From: Vanilla planifolia
Lineage: Eukaryota > Streptophyta > Magnoliopsida > Asparagales > Orchidaceae
Direction of reading: 5' to 3'
Assembly: GCA_023846275.1 (NCBI GenBank)
Contig: CM043878.1
Span: 6,193,501-6,257,500, forward strand
Length of the DNA: 64,000 bases
Shown here piece by piece: positions 25,900 through 35,949 of this stretch. Position 1 is the first letter of the stretch, and each line of letters starts with the position of its first letter. Made by a program: the position numbers and the translations under genes. The notes under the pieces were generated by a model. The model had not been told where the DNA came from. It did no database searches and was given only the letters and a program-made list of their open reading frames with translations.

Positions 25900-26520
25900 T
25901 AGTCCGGACGATAGAGCACGGCACAGGCACCGAGATGTTGTGTCTGGCAGTGTTCCTCCTTGACCAAATGTAGTACATCCTGGTAGCGAGAGTGGCTGCA
26001 TGCAACTGCACGACGCACATCAGGTGAGCCGACGAACCGGAGGACACGATCTATGAACAGTAGACTGGCCCCGGTTGACTGGCCCAACCCGGTCAACGCC
26101 GCATGAGCCGTGCTGTCAGCCCAAAGATCTTGGGCACTTGGGCATGCCCCAGAATAAGTGCTGCATGGTTTCATCCTCCACGTAACCCTGCTAGCAGGAA
26201 GAATTGCTGTAGAGCCCCCAACGGGCCAGCCACACCGCCGACAGGAGGTGGTCGCCGGCGACCCTCCACATGATGAAGCGGACTCTAGGAGTGACCTTGA
26301 GCTTCCAGATGCCGCAGTATTCCTCAATAGGCCAACTGCAATAACGCTTGTCGTCCTTCCGAGCATTGCAGATGATGCTAGAGTAAAGCTGGCCGCAGTC
26401 AGCCCGGGACTTCTCAGTGTAGGACTAGTGCAAGACGTCTTGGGATGACCACAGGGCTCTCGGGAGATGCATGATGCGGTCCAAAAGCTCCCCACTCGCC
26501 CACGAACAAATGGCCTCCCA
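25900..26520 (-). pseudogene. LINE ORF2: zinc-finger RVT region
   Basis: This is the Cys/His-rich region between RT and RNase H of plant L1 elements. In one frame KVTPRVRFIMWRVAGDHLL is followed by a CQGYVEDETMQHLFWGMPK-type block, in which the expected first Cys sits just before a stop. The reading jumps frame more than once. It is placed between the RT and RNase H segments on the same strand. Confidence 0.75.
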
Positions 26521-26523
26521 GTT

Positions 26524-28330
26524 TCAATCCCCGATGGGCAGAAGGCACTCAGCGACGCTAGCCGACCATTGGGAGTCCATATTGATGAAGGTTGGCCAGC
26601 AGCTCAGAGGAAGGACACCCAGCCAATTATCCTCCAAGAACCTCACCGACCGCTCGTCACCAATGCGCCAGACAAAGAGAGAGATGGCCTCCGGCATCGC
26701 CTCCATCACCATTTTGCACACCGAGGAAGCATTGTGAGGGGCCTTCCCGAGCGGATCCTCCATGGTGTATTTCCTTCGCATCAAATCAACCCAAAGACTG
26801 GGTTCTTGATTGAGGATATGTCTGCAGCCCTCCATATGGAGCACACGGTGCCAAACATGGAGATCACGGAGGCCCAACCCGCCCGCAGCTTTCGGCAGCA
26901 TGATGAACTCCCAGGCCGCGTAATGCATGGCCTTCACGCAGTTGGTCCCTCCCCAAAGGAACTTCCTGATGCGCTTCTCCATGGCTTCAATGATCCCTGC
27001 CGGTACCACACAGTGCCTCAGCACATGGCAGGGGATGGCACTGAGGACCGAAGAGGCCAAGACAGCCCTGCCCATCAACGAAAGAGGCCGAACCCTCCAG
27101 TTGATCATCATGGCGTCCAGCCTCTGAACCAGGAAGCTGAGATCAGCCTTGGAGAGGCGCTTTGTGGTGATAGGGATCCCCAGATATGTAAAAGACCGGT
27201 CTTGCTCCATGCGGAGCTTCCTGAGGAGCAGCCTGGACTTCTTCCTGCTGAAATTAGAGCTGAAGAAGACCCTGGACTTCGCGAGATTGACTCGCAGCCC
27301 AGCAGCCTTCCCGAACTCCAGCATAATACTCTGGATGGCTCGTGTAGTGACGCGGCTAGCAGGAGCGAAGAGGAGGACGTCATCGGCGAAGAGGAGATGC
27401 GAGACACAAGGCGCATGCTGCCCCGGCCTGAGCCCCAAAAGCTGCCAGGATTCTTAGTTCTTCACCAAGCACGAGAGATATTCAGTGGCCAGGACATAGA
27501 GATAAAGGGATAGCGGGCAGCCTTGTCGAAGACCCCGCTGAGCAACCACCCACGGGAGGCGAACACCGTTGATGAGGATGCTAAACCTCGGGCTGCTGAT
27601 GCAAGTAGCAATCTAGTCATGCCAAATGGGGGGAAGCCCATATCCAGCATCATCTCGAGAAGGAAGTCCCAGCAAACACGGCCATAGGCCTGTTCCATAT
27701 CGAGCTTCATGGCCATGAGGCCCGACGCGGCATTGCTAGTGCTCATCTTCGCGGCCATCTCTTGCGCGATATTGATATTGTCGGAGATGCTGCATCCGGG
27801 GATGAACGTCGTCTGCTCACGCGAGATGAGGTTTGGCATTAAAGGCTTCAGCCTCCCGATAAGGACCCGCGCCACCACTTTATACACGGTGTTGCAGAGG
27901 CTGATGGGCCGGTAGTGCTCCGGCCTACACTCACCCTGCTTCTTTGGAATAAGGATGATGAGGGTGTCCTTCCAATTATTCGGGAGCTTGCACTCAAAGA
28001 ACGCCAACACTGCTTTGATAACATCATGACGCGCGATAGCCCAGTAGCTATGCAGGAATTCCACCGTGATCCCGTCGCTCCCCGAAGCCCTGTTCCTCTT
28101 AATACCCCGCAGAGCTACGTTAACTTCCTCCTCGGTGACCCTGACTCCCAGCATGGAAGCCGCTTCAGCGTTCACACCAGATGGAGGCGAGATGATATGC
28201 GGCATATTCCTGGGATCGCCTCTCCTCCATTTACGTTCAAAGAACTCAATTAAGACCCCCCTGATGCTGTCTGGGGAGTCTGCCACCCTGTTGTCATCGC
28301 CTCAGAGCATGGTGATGAGGATCATATGGG
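26524..28330 (-). pseudogene. LINE ORF2: reverse transcriptase
   Basis: RT primes cDNA synthesis from nicked target DNA. The first open part, 27,462-28,286, holds NRASGSDGITVEFLHSYW, IILIPKKQGECRPEHYRP and KLDMEQAYGRVCW; the catalytic Asp of motif A is kept. A frame change near 27,510 and a stop near 27,450 separate it from 26,524-27,438. That part has the FADD active site at 27,379-27,390, followed by FTYLGIPI and WGGT blocks. Upstream, a TGA interrupts the frame at about 28,300 in a CpG context. The order and motifs leave little doubt of identity. Confidence 0.92.
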
Positions 28331-28412
28331 CCTGAGACGTAGCCATGTTGCGAAAGAACCTTGTGTTGGCATCCCCGACCTGCACCCAGTGAACTTTGGC
28401 GTGCTGCCACCA

Positions 28413-28757
28413 CTACTGCTCCTCGTGGGCACAGCCACGGTGGAAGGCAGTGATCAAGTCCCCAAGGCGCTCATGGTCCTCTTCTGTGAGACCCTCCCTT
28501 GATTCTCTAGCCTGCAGCTCGTCAATATTATGCATAAACACCTGATTTCGGTTGACCAGGCTCCCCACCTCCTTCCGGCTCCAATTGCACAGTGCCAGTA
28601 GCGAGCGCTTGAACTTCGTAGAAATAATCTCCATGGGGTTCCCCTTCGCCTGCCTGCGCCAAGCCTGGTGCACCACCTGAAAGGATTGAGGGTAGTGGAG
28701 CCAAATACTTTCGAATAGAATCCTGCTGGATTTCGGCCACAAGTTATTGCAGCCCAA
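28413..28757 (-). pseudogene. LINE ORF2: linker between endonuclease and RT
   Basis: An open stretch of 114 codons is rich in charged and aromatic residues (FESIWLHYPQSFQVV, ERLGDLITAF). It lies between the SDHCP end of the endonuclease and the RT, where plant L1 elements have a helical connector. It has no catalytic role that I can see. Confidence 0.75.
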
Positions 28758-28759
28758 AT

Positions 28760-29447
28760 TGAGCAGTAGCGGGCAGTGGTCCGAGCCGAGACGGCAAAGG
28801 TGATGTACAGAGCTCTCAGGGAAAGCATTCAGCTGAGCAGAATTCAGCAGAGCACGATCAAGCTGCTCTAGAATACGCGCACCACCCTTCTTCCCGTTTC
28901 ACCAAGTGAATTGGTTACCGGAGAAGCCCATGTCAGCGAGCTAAAGATCTTGCATGAATTCAGCAAAGTTCTGCTGCTCACTGTCGTAGATGAATTGCTG
29001 CCCACCCCGTTTCACCTCCTGGGCCATGATCAAATTGAAGTCTCCTGCAACCAAGAGAGGGGAATTACCGATGAGATGTTCGGATGGCGTCCCAGATCGC
29101 CTGGCGTTTGTGAGAGTCCCTTGGGCCAAACACAAAAAAACAATTAAGGATGCAGTCCTACCAAGGGATGATCGAACAAGCCACCATAAATGCTGGGCCA
29201 CCGTGATCACAAGCTTGATCTCCTTCTTCCACAGTAAGATGATACCAGCTGACATACCCAAAGAGGGTTGGGCCACAAATTCCCAGTCCTTACCTAGGAT
29301 CCAGTTCGCGTCTCGCCGGGAGAATGTTTGCGTCTTTGTTTCCATAAGCACCACGACCTCCACATTCCACTCGCATGCCATGCACTGCAAATAGGTCCTC
29401 GATTTCCCTTTCTTAGCTCCTCTAATATTCCAGGTGATGATCCGCAT
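28760..29447 (-). pseudogene. LINE ORF2 N-terminus: APE-type endonuclease
   Basis: Endonuclease nicks the target to start target-primed reverse transcription. ORF2 begins MRIITWNIRGAKKG at 29,447, with the catalytic Asn. It then shows LMETKT (metal-binding Glu) and LLVAGDFNLIM (Asp-x-Asn). The first open part ends at 28,941. In another frame GFSGNQFTW, a stop, and RILEQLDRALLNS follow, ending with the catalytic SDHCP at 28,770-28,784. One frameshift and one stop inactivate it. ORF2 starts about 260 bp after the end of the ORF1 tail. Confidence 0.92.
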
Positions 29448-29709
29448 TTGGTATTAACAGAGATTATTTGCTTCCATGCACCCGCTCAATGACTGAGGAC
29501 CAGCCCCTTCATCAGCCAGCTTACCGGCCTCCACGGCCCATGAAGCGCATACAGTAAAGACATCCGAGTTAAGAATCAACGCCATCAGGGTTGGAGGCAC
29601 AATCACCCACGATCTCCACCTGCAGCAATGATGAGTTAGCGTTGCTCCCCTCAGCAAATGCCCCAATGTCCAAATGCCTCGCCGACGAGGGGTTGCTCTT
29701 CAGGTAATT

Positions 29710-30040
29710 CTACTTCTCAGCCTGGACAGCCCACCTTACTCTGCTTCTGCCACGATTCCTGGATGGACTTCTGGTTCCTCGAGACGTGCTGGCCCCATCA
29801 CGGCCTCGAGATATTCGGCTAGCGTCTTTACAGGGAGGCAGCTTGGTCAATCCCCCAGGGCCTTTGCAGTTGAGTTTCCTCCGCTGCACAATCATCCAAG
29901 GCCCCAACCCGTGCTCCTCACCAAGTATTACTTTTGCTTGTTCATCCAGTATGCACGGCTTGTCGGCTCCCTCTGGCTCCTCAGGAACGTCTCTGCCAAG
30001 GGCCTTGTCTATCTCCCCCGGATGCTTCTCCCGCACCTCA
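29710..30040 (-). pseudogene. LINE ORF1 C-terminal basic tail
   Basis: GLGPWMIVQRRKLN followed by an Arg/Ser-rich tail (SPSRNRGRSRVRW) is the usual end of plant L1 ORF1, downstream of the zinc knuckle. The knuckle lies in another frame that runs to 30,009, so a frameshift near 30,040 splits ORF1. Confidence 0.8.
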
Positions 30041-30827
30041 GCCGTGGTTGGGGCCCGCTAAGGTCAGCACCTCCTGCCTTGACAAGCTTACAATGGCTCT
30101 CCAAATGTCTGACATAGCCGCAGGCAAAGCAGATACGTGGTAGCCCCTCGTACTCAAAGGATTGATAGACCCTCCCGTAGTCTCTGTTGATCCAAGTGCC
30201 CTGCTTAAGTGGCTTCGAAAGATCCACACGAACACAGACACACGCATAGGAGAAACGCTCTAAGCCAACTGTCCAGCCATTGAGGAGAAATGGTTCACCA
30301 ACGGCCTTGGCTATGCGTAGAATGTTATCTACATCCCAATAAATGAGTGGGAGGCCTGGGAGCTGTATCCAGACGAGATCGCGCATCACAGAGGTGGAGT
30401 TAGTGCTAAACTCAGGCGACCACATATCAAGCCCCATGGCTTGGTCTGCGATCTGCCAAGGCCAGCCAAGCCAGACGTCATTCCAATCGCTGATGGACTC
30501 AAAGTGCAGGTAGAAGCAACTGGCGGATAAATCAAAGATCTTGAAATTCTTGTAGTGGCCCCATTGCTTAAGCAGAACTCGTGCAATGATGGAAAAGGGG
30601 AGAGTATTCCCGTAGATATGACCAACAAGATCGAATTTATGGTATTCGATGCGTCGTTGGCATGGATCCGAAGACATAATTACGTCCCCACCTTCCACGT
30701 AGTCGGGGATCTCCGTCGCACGCTCTTTGACATCGATGTTCATCGGCCTCACATGTGAGATCACCCTGTTGCTGTAATTAAGAGCATTATTAGCGGTTAA
30801 GGCATCCCTGAAGCTCACCTTGTTCAC
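30009..30827 (-). pseudogene. LINE ORF1 core: DUF4283 region and CCHC zinc knuckle
   Basis: ORF1 binds element RNA. The open segment encodes 272 residues. A DUF4283-like part contains FDLVGHIYGNTLPFSIIARV, WPWQIADQAMGLDMW and WIQLPGLPLIYWD, and a CCHC knuckle, CFACGYVRHLESHC, lies at 30,090-30,131. The frame is open throughout but is cut off on both sides: by a frameshift at about 30,040 downstream and by the interruption at about 30,850 upstream. Confidence 0.9.
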
Positions 30828-30872
30828 AGTGGCTGTGCAATTCTCCTCTAAAAGGACTCCAATGGCCCTATA

Positions 30873-31232
30873 CTAGACATGACCCAGGGGCTGCCTCCCC
30901 CATGTGCTTCGACTCCAATGGCCCTGTACGATCTTACTAACAGAGCCACCATCCCGGACATCCACAGCAGCAGGACTCTGAACCTGAGGCCGAGAGACGA
31001 ATTCGAAGGAGGCACGCACCCACACTGGCCCTGAAGAGACACCCCCCTCATGCGCAGCTAATGTGCCCGAGAGCTTCTCCACCTCGACATTGGAACCCAG
31101 GGGAATTTGCAGCAAACCGCCAACAGCCAACAAGCCTCCATCAGACGTAAAAGAGGACCCCTCCCGTATGGGAGAGTTGCTTAGAGAGGTCCGAGTTCTT
31201 CTACTGCTCCTCCTGGACTTGCTCCCCGCCAT
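30873..31232 (-). pseudogene. LINE ORF1 N-terminal segment
   Basis: The likely ORF1 start is the ATG at 31,230-31,232, giving MAGSKSRRSSRRTRTSLSN, a basic start typical of an RNA-binding protein. The frame stops at 30,873, before the DUF4283 core begins in another frame. Near that break, gactccaatggccct plus tac with one mismatch occurs at 30,855 and again at 30,911, a 56-bp offset that would shift the frame. Confidence 0.7.
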
Positions 31233-31748
31233 TTCCACAAGGGCTGCAGGTGACGCGGTCCGAGCTCGGGGGTGATACGGTATAGTGTACCGCAGAATAG
31301 AAAGACAGTTAACCCGGTTCGAGCACCCCCGCGTAAACCGGGTTTCGTTCGAATTCAAATTCGTGGGCCCACCCGCTGACAAACCGCAACGATCGCGGCT
31401 GCCACGTGGTCAACACCCGAGCGACTTAAGGTCGGCGGCCTTTGACTCCGCCGTCGCACCACCACCGGGCCGCGCCGCCCACGACCCGACCTCGTCGGGT
31501 CAGTGATGAGGTTCTACGCATCGGTCACCGAGCACGACGCCCCGCACGTGCACGCCAGCCACACCTCCGCTCCCGCCACACCTCCGTGCCGGGACAACGA
31601 TGAGATCCCAGCGTACACCTCCCGGCAACAACAACTGTCAACCACCCCCGACAATCACTCCATCGCTCCTTCCTGCCGCTCCTTCACGCCGCTCCTTCAC
31701 CTTTGTCCTCAATAAGCATTATCTTGCTTAGTTTTCAACAAGCATATT
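31233..31748 (-). promoter_or_regulatory. LINE 5' UTR with internal promoter region (inferred)
   Basis: It is a GC- and CpG-rich leader of about 515 bp upstream of ORF1. It holds three copies of a 13-base motif close to GAAGGAGCGGCGT (minus strand) at about 31,662-31,701. The outermost 40 bases are AT-rich, unlike the rest. LINEs carry internal promoters in this position; no core motif can be pinned down here. Confidence 0.5.
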
Positions 31749-31764
31749 TATATGCTTGCTACTT
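31749..31764. repeat. LINE target site duplication, right copy (16 bp)
   Basis: It is identical to 25,228-25,243 and lies at the 5' end of the minus-strand LINE. Confidence 0.9.
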
Positions 31765-31890
31765 GATGCTTTTAGGTAAGAGGCCATAAAATGATTTTAT
31801 TTCTTGACAGGAATTAGAGATGCCTATATAGATTTGTTATTACAATGGCAAATGAATAATGTGATGCTAATTTGTTAGAGTATTGTGAAG
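31765..31890. other. AT-rich target DNA right of the LINE
   Basis: This continues the AT-rich sequence interrupted by the LINE. No gene was seen. Confidence 0.5.
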
Positions 31891-32150
31891 GTTTTTAATT
31901 ATTTCAAATGAAAGTTGTTATATTCCATTGTTAATGGAATTTCTTGCATATATGTTATGATTTCATAAAAGTTTTATGATGATTGAGCATGATATATATA
32001 AAAATTGGTACTTTGTTAATAATGAAAGTTTTTATTGTTTCAAATGAAAGTTGTTAGTTTCCTTTGCTAATGAAATTGCTTACATATATACCATGATTTC
32101 ACGATGATTAAGCATTATATATATTTGTACTTTATTTATAATGTTAATTC
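31891..32150. repeat. Tandem duplication, about 136-bp unit
   Basis: tttcaaatgaaagttgtta occurs at 31,902 and 32,038. Both copies go on to catatat, atgatttca, gatgattgagcat or gatgattaagcat, and ggtacttt or tgtacttt. The copies are diverged. Confidence 0.8.
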
Positions 32151-35100
32151 TTTTTACACTAATATGAATTTACATATTCATGCTCATAAAAAGGAAAAAT
32201 AAGAAAAGAGAAAAATATAGTGCTAATGTGTAAAGGATAATTATATGAAAAAGGAAAAGAGAAAGAAGAATTTGGTGAAGTGAACGAATGTTAAAGATGA
32301 AAGGAGGTTGTCCAAAGTGATAGTTAGCATTTTGGAACAATTATTCTAGAGATGAGCTAAATGATCAAATCATCTAAGCTATTAATGTTGAAATGAGGCT
32401 CTTAAATATTCCCAATAATTGATGATGTGACCTTTCTCTAAGCTAATTCTTAAATGGTAATTGGAAAAGAATATAAAAAGTTACAAAAGCAATCAAAGAG
32501 AATTGTGACTAAAAGTTTTCATGTGAAAAATTTATTATATTCTTTAGTTTTATTGCCATGGTTTTTTCTTAATTGTAACGTTTTTAATTACCATGATGTG
32601 GCAATCTAACAATATATTTCTTTACATGTTATATATGTTTTTTTATTGAGTCAATGTTGGTTGGGTTATGAGGTTAAAATGAGGAGCTACAATGGCCTAC
32701 AAGGAAGAAATAATGTTAGATCATGCCAGTTGACTAAAGAACACTCTACTTTTTATTTAGTTTTGTTAGAATAATGCTAATAATATCTATGTTATAAAGA
32801 TTGGACATATAATAGAGCTTAACAGATGATAGTTGAACTTGTTCTTGTTTATGCTATAAGATAATTATAGCTAAAGTATTTTAGTTGTTTAATTTCCCTC
32901 TACTTTTGTAATGTATTTCACATATTATTTGATTTGCAAGTTAATGATTTTATTCAAATCACTTTTACAAGTGTTTTTTCTAAAAAGATATATTTTTATT
33001 AGAAAGAGTTAAATGTAAAAGATATATATTAATTGTATCTATAAATTCAAAAAGCTTTTAAATGCTTTTTTATTTAAGGAATTTTAAAGGTTTGTGTTTC
33101 TATTGTTTTAATAAAAATCTTTTATAAACAAAAATAAAAATATTCATGATTTTAAAATGTTAAGAGAAGAGAAAATAGTTAAATTTTATGGCTCTAAAAA
33201 TGTAGTAATGGCTAAGTTGAAAATTTGAGGATGCCATAAGTTAAAAAGTGATATTGTACCAATATGAATAAAATATGCTCACTCAGGGCTAAAGATACTC
33301 ATATGGGGATAACAATGTACTTACATATTAATGGAATTCACACTTAACTAGATGGAGTAGTATGATAGATTCATCATACTAATACGATAATATTAAACCC
33401 TAATTACATGCCTTGGGTCATAGCACTTGTATGATAAGGGTATCATACAACTACGACCTATAAAATCTTCAGCTTAACTAAGAGCATATGTAATCAACAT
33501 AAAGATTAGACAAGTATAACCAAGTTATTAAAAACAAAAAAAGGATTGTACAAATATGAAGAACTTATCATACATATATAATAAGCACAAACTTTAGCTC
33601 ACACACTTAATATTACTCAATTAAATCCTTTAAATGGATACATTGTGTTGAACAAAATATGGCCTTATACTATATAAAGCTTCTATACTCTACACCTTCA
33701 CACACACTTCTTAAGTAGCTCTTTAATATACTTGTACAATAAAGATATCATACTCATATGAATAGTAAAAGCTTAAGCAAATTGCTTAGAATTGCACCTA
33801 ATCAATGCATTATCTGACAAACAATGGAAATCATATTATATGATAGAAAAATCATAAAAATATGAATGGAATAAAAATTTAATGCTTTCTACTTCTGTGA
33901 ATTATGAATGTCAAACATTTCATGCACATGCAAACCTATATATTTAATGTTCATTAAGGCAAATTTACATGTGAATAATATGGCAAGCATTCCTTAAGAT
34001 CTCTTTAATTCAACATGCATGTCTAATAAAATTTAACCTTATGTGCCATAAAAAATTGAAGTGATAAGTTCTTAATGATTTACTCACTCCACCAAGAACT
34101 AGAACAAAGCTCCATGATTTACAAGTTGAGGAAAACTTGAGTAAAGCACTAAGATTCCTGGACTTATCTTTATTTATGGATTGCTGCATGAAAACTTAAT
34201 CAAGGCTCTTCGTTTAACTAGACCTGTTTGGTTTTATGATGTATGTTCTAAAAAACACTTGAGAAAAAGACTTAATAATAACATAATGATTATGTTTTCA
34301 TCAAGCAATTAGTAGAATAACAAAGGGTACAAATATCTCCATTTTTTATGATGATAAAATTATTAAAAAAATATATGAAAATAAAAAATATATTAAATAA
34401 TACAAGTATATAAATTCTCCCTCCATATTCACACTTCCTCTCAATGTATACAATTGAAACAATTGATAAAGAGTACATTGAGATGCATGGATAGATTTTC
34501 ATTTTTACGTTGTTATCCTCCTTTTTTCATGTATTAAAGGATAAAAAAGAAAACATCAAGCAAATGAGGGTGCATAATAAAAAATACTTAAATAAGAATA
34601 TAACAAATTATATAACACAAATTTGTAATTGGCTATACAACAAAATGACTATGTAGTTCAACAAATTTCACATTGAATATAACATATGAATAAAATAAAT
34701 GGGTAACAACTTAAAATAACATAGCATTGAAACATGTCCAAATCATATTATAACAAAGTTATAGTGATAATAAATCAATAGTGACAATCAATTCTTAACA
34801 TCTCACCTTGACTTTCTAAATTTAACATATCACTTTTTGGAAAAATTTAATAATAAAGACCACTATGGTACACAATAAATAAAATACTTATTAAGAACTA
34901 AGTATGCATATCACTTGTGAGGAATCCATTTATGCCCCTATATGAATGCATATATATTAATTTTAAGAGACAAATTTAAGTCAAATAAACATTAATAAAA
35001 AAATTAAAAATAAAGTTCAACATCATGTTTGTTAGGGATTTCTTCCCTTATCTAATTTAATTAAAGAAGCATGCACAAAACATAGTAATTTAATTACTAG

Positions 35101-35328
35101 ATTTTGGAACCCAAATAGATTTGCGTCCAACCATTCTACAATTAATTGATTCAATATTAGGTACATTACTTTTGTTACTCTCAATTCATACATATAATAC
35201 ATACAATCTGACCTTGAAATCATAAGTTTTTCATACAATAATTACAAGTGATTAGTAAAGCATAAAAAGAAACATTAACATTCATGAGCTTATTATTTTG
35301 AAGAATAAAATTTCTATGAATATGATGA
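32151..35328. other. AT-rich DNA with LTR-like debris, no gene
   Basis: No coding region is supported; the 60-70 codon frames at 34,290-34,502 and 35,032-35,238 have no domain. 33,240-33,900 shows the same ATCATA/GTATGAT word usage as the solo LTR interior. TGTTAGGGATTTCTTCCC at about 35,029 weakly resembles the U5 end of a minus-strand chromovirus LTR (compare 47,869), but no boundary could be fixed. Confidence 0.45.
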
Positions 35329-35598
35329 GAAGTAGTACAACTTGAATACGACTACTAAAATTGACAAAAGATAAGTTTATCATTGCACTCAAAGAACTAA
35401 TTCTAGCAAACTCATCTTCAACATATTGTAAATCATGCTAACATTTTTCTTTTTTTTTGTTTTAGATCATAAAAAAAACTTAAACATGGTTTATGCTCTT
35501 TTTTCAAACTTTTATATTTCTTAGAAACCAAATTCTTCTCATCTTCAATTTCCTCATGGCTTGAAGATGTAAAGGATGATTCTAAGTCAGTCCAAGTA
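35329..35598 (-). pseudogene. Ty1/copia gag relic, left of the 9.2-kb insertion
   Basis: On the minus strand the sequence reads TWTDLESSFTSSSHEE, then KNLVSKKYKSLKKEHKP and further lysine-rich sequence. This is the acidic Ser/Asp stretch and basic region that follow the zinc knuckle in plant copia gag. A second copy of the same motif (TWTDLDSSSSHEHPN) lies at 44,880-44,960, so the relic contains a tandem duplication. The chromovirus insertion at 35,604 lies between the two copies. Confidence 0.6.
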
Positions 35599-35603
35599 AT
35601 AAC
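35599..35603. repeat. Target site duplication ATAAC, left copy
   Basis: It is identical to 44,793-44,797. The paralogous uninterrupted site at 44,936-44,949 reads aagta-c-taacc-a-tggc, matching aagta-a-taacc-t-tggc here once the insertion is removed. Confidence 0.88.
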
Positions 35604-35880
35604 TGTAACAGCCCTAGTTTTCTTTTATTTGTATTTTTTATATTTTTTTTTTATAGAAAGAGCTCTTTGAGACGAGTCCAACGATGGTAAGTTTGTAATT
35701 TTTGGAATTTTGGATAATTAATTATGAATTTTTAAAGTTTTGGATATATTTGTAATTTCAGGATTTCAGATCCGGGATATATCTGCAATTTAGGATTTCC
35801 GATTTAGTTTAAAATCGGATGGCGGAAGGTAGATTTGTAATTTGGAAAAGTTCAGGGGGTGTTCTGCAAAAAAATCACGA

Positions 35881-35949
35881 ACGTGTCGGTACAAGGCGAA
35901 ATCAACACATACGTGTCCAGTCCGGGTGAATTAATCCCCTTAAATACAG
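35881..35949 (+). promoter_or_regulatory. Candidate U3 promoter: two ACGTGTC words and TATA-like site
   Basis: ACGTGTC occurs at 35,881-35,887 and 35,911-35,917, 30 bp apart. TTAAATACAG at 35,940-35,949 is TATA-like. ACGTGTC matches the ABA-response element core ACGTGKC. Both words recur, reverse-complemented, in the mirrored LTR near 39,094-39,130. Spacing and position near the middle of the first kilobase of the LTR fit a promoter, but transcription is not shown by sequence alone. Confidence 0.4.

Larger units (their letters stand above)
25244..31748 (-). mobile_element. L1-type LINE retrotransposon, apparently full length (6.5 kb)
   Basis: The element reads right to left: GC-rich 5' UTR, ORF1 (DUF4283 region and CCHC knuckle), and ORF2 (APE endonuclease, RT, zinc-finger RVT domain, RNase H). 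A short 3' UTR and a poly(A) tail (the T run 25,242-25,250) follow. Exact 16-bp target duplications bound it. It is far richer in GC than the surrounding AT-rich DNA, so its edges are also visible as a composition step. All main domains are recognisable but ORF1 and ORF2 are broken by stops and frameshifts, so the copy cannot move by itself. Retention of high GC and CpG suggests it is younger than the gypsy relics around it. Confidence 0.93.

Noticed and set aside
26467..27513. 348-codon + strand frame
   Set aside because: It is antisense to the RT of the minus-strand LINE; motifs such as FADD are on the other strand. High GC makes long antisense frames likely.
35029..35330. Minus-strand LTR end resembling 47,869
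   Set aside because: Only short words match and no U3 start or target duplication was found before the copia relic begins.
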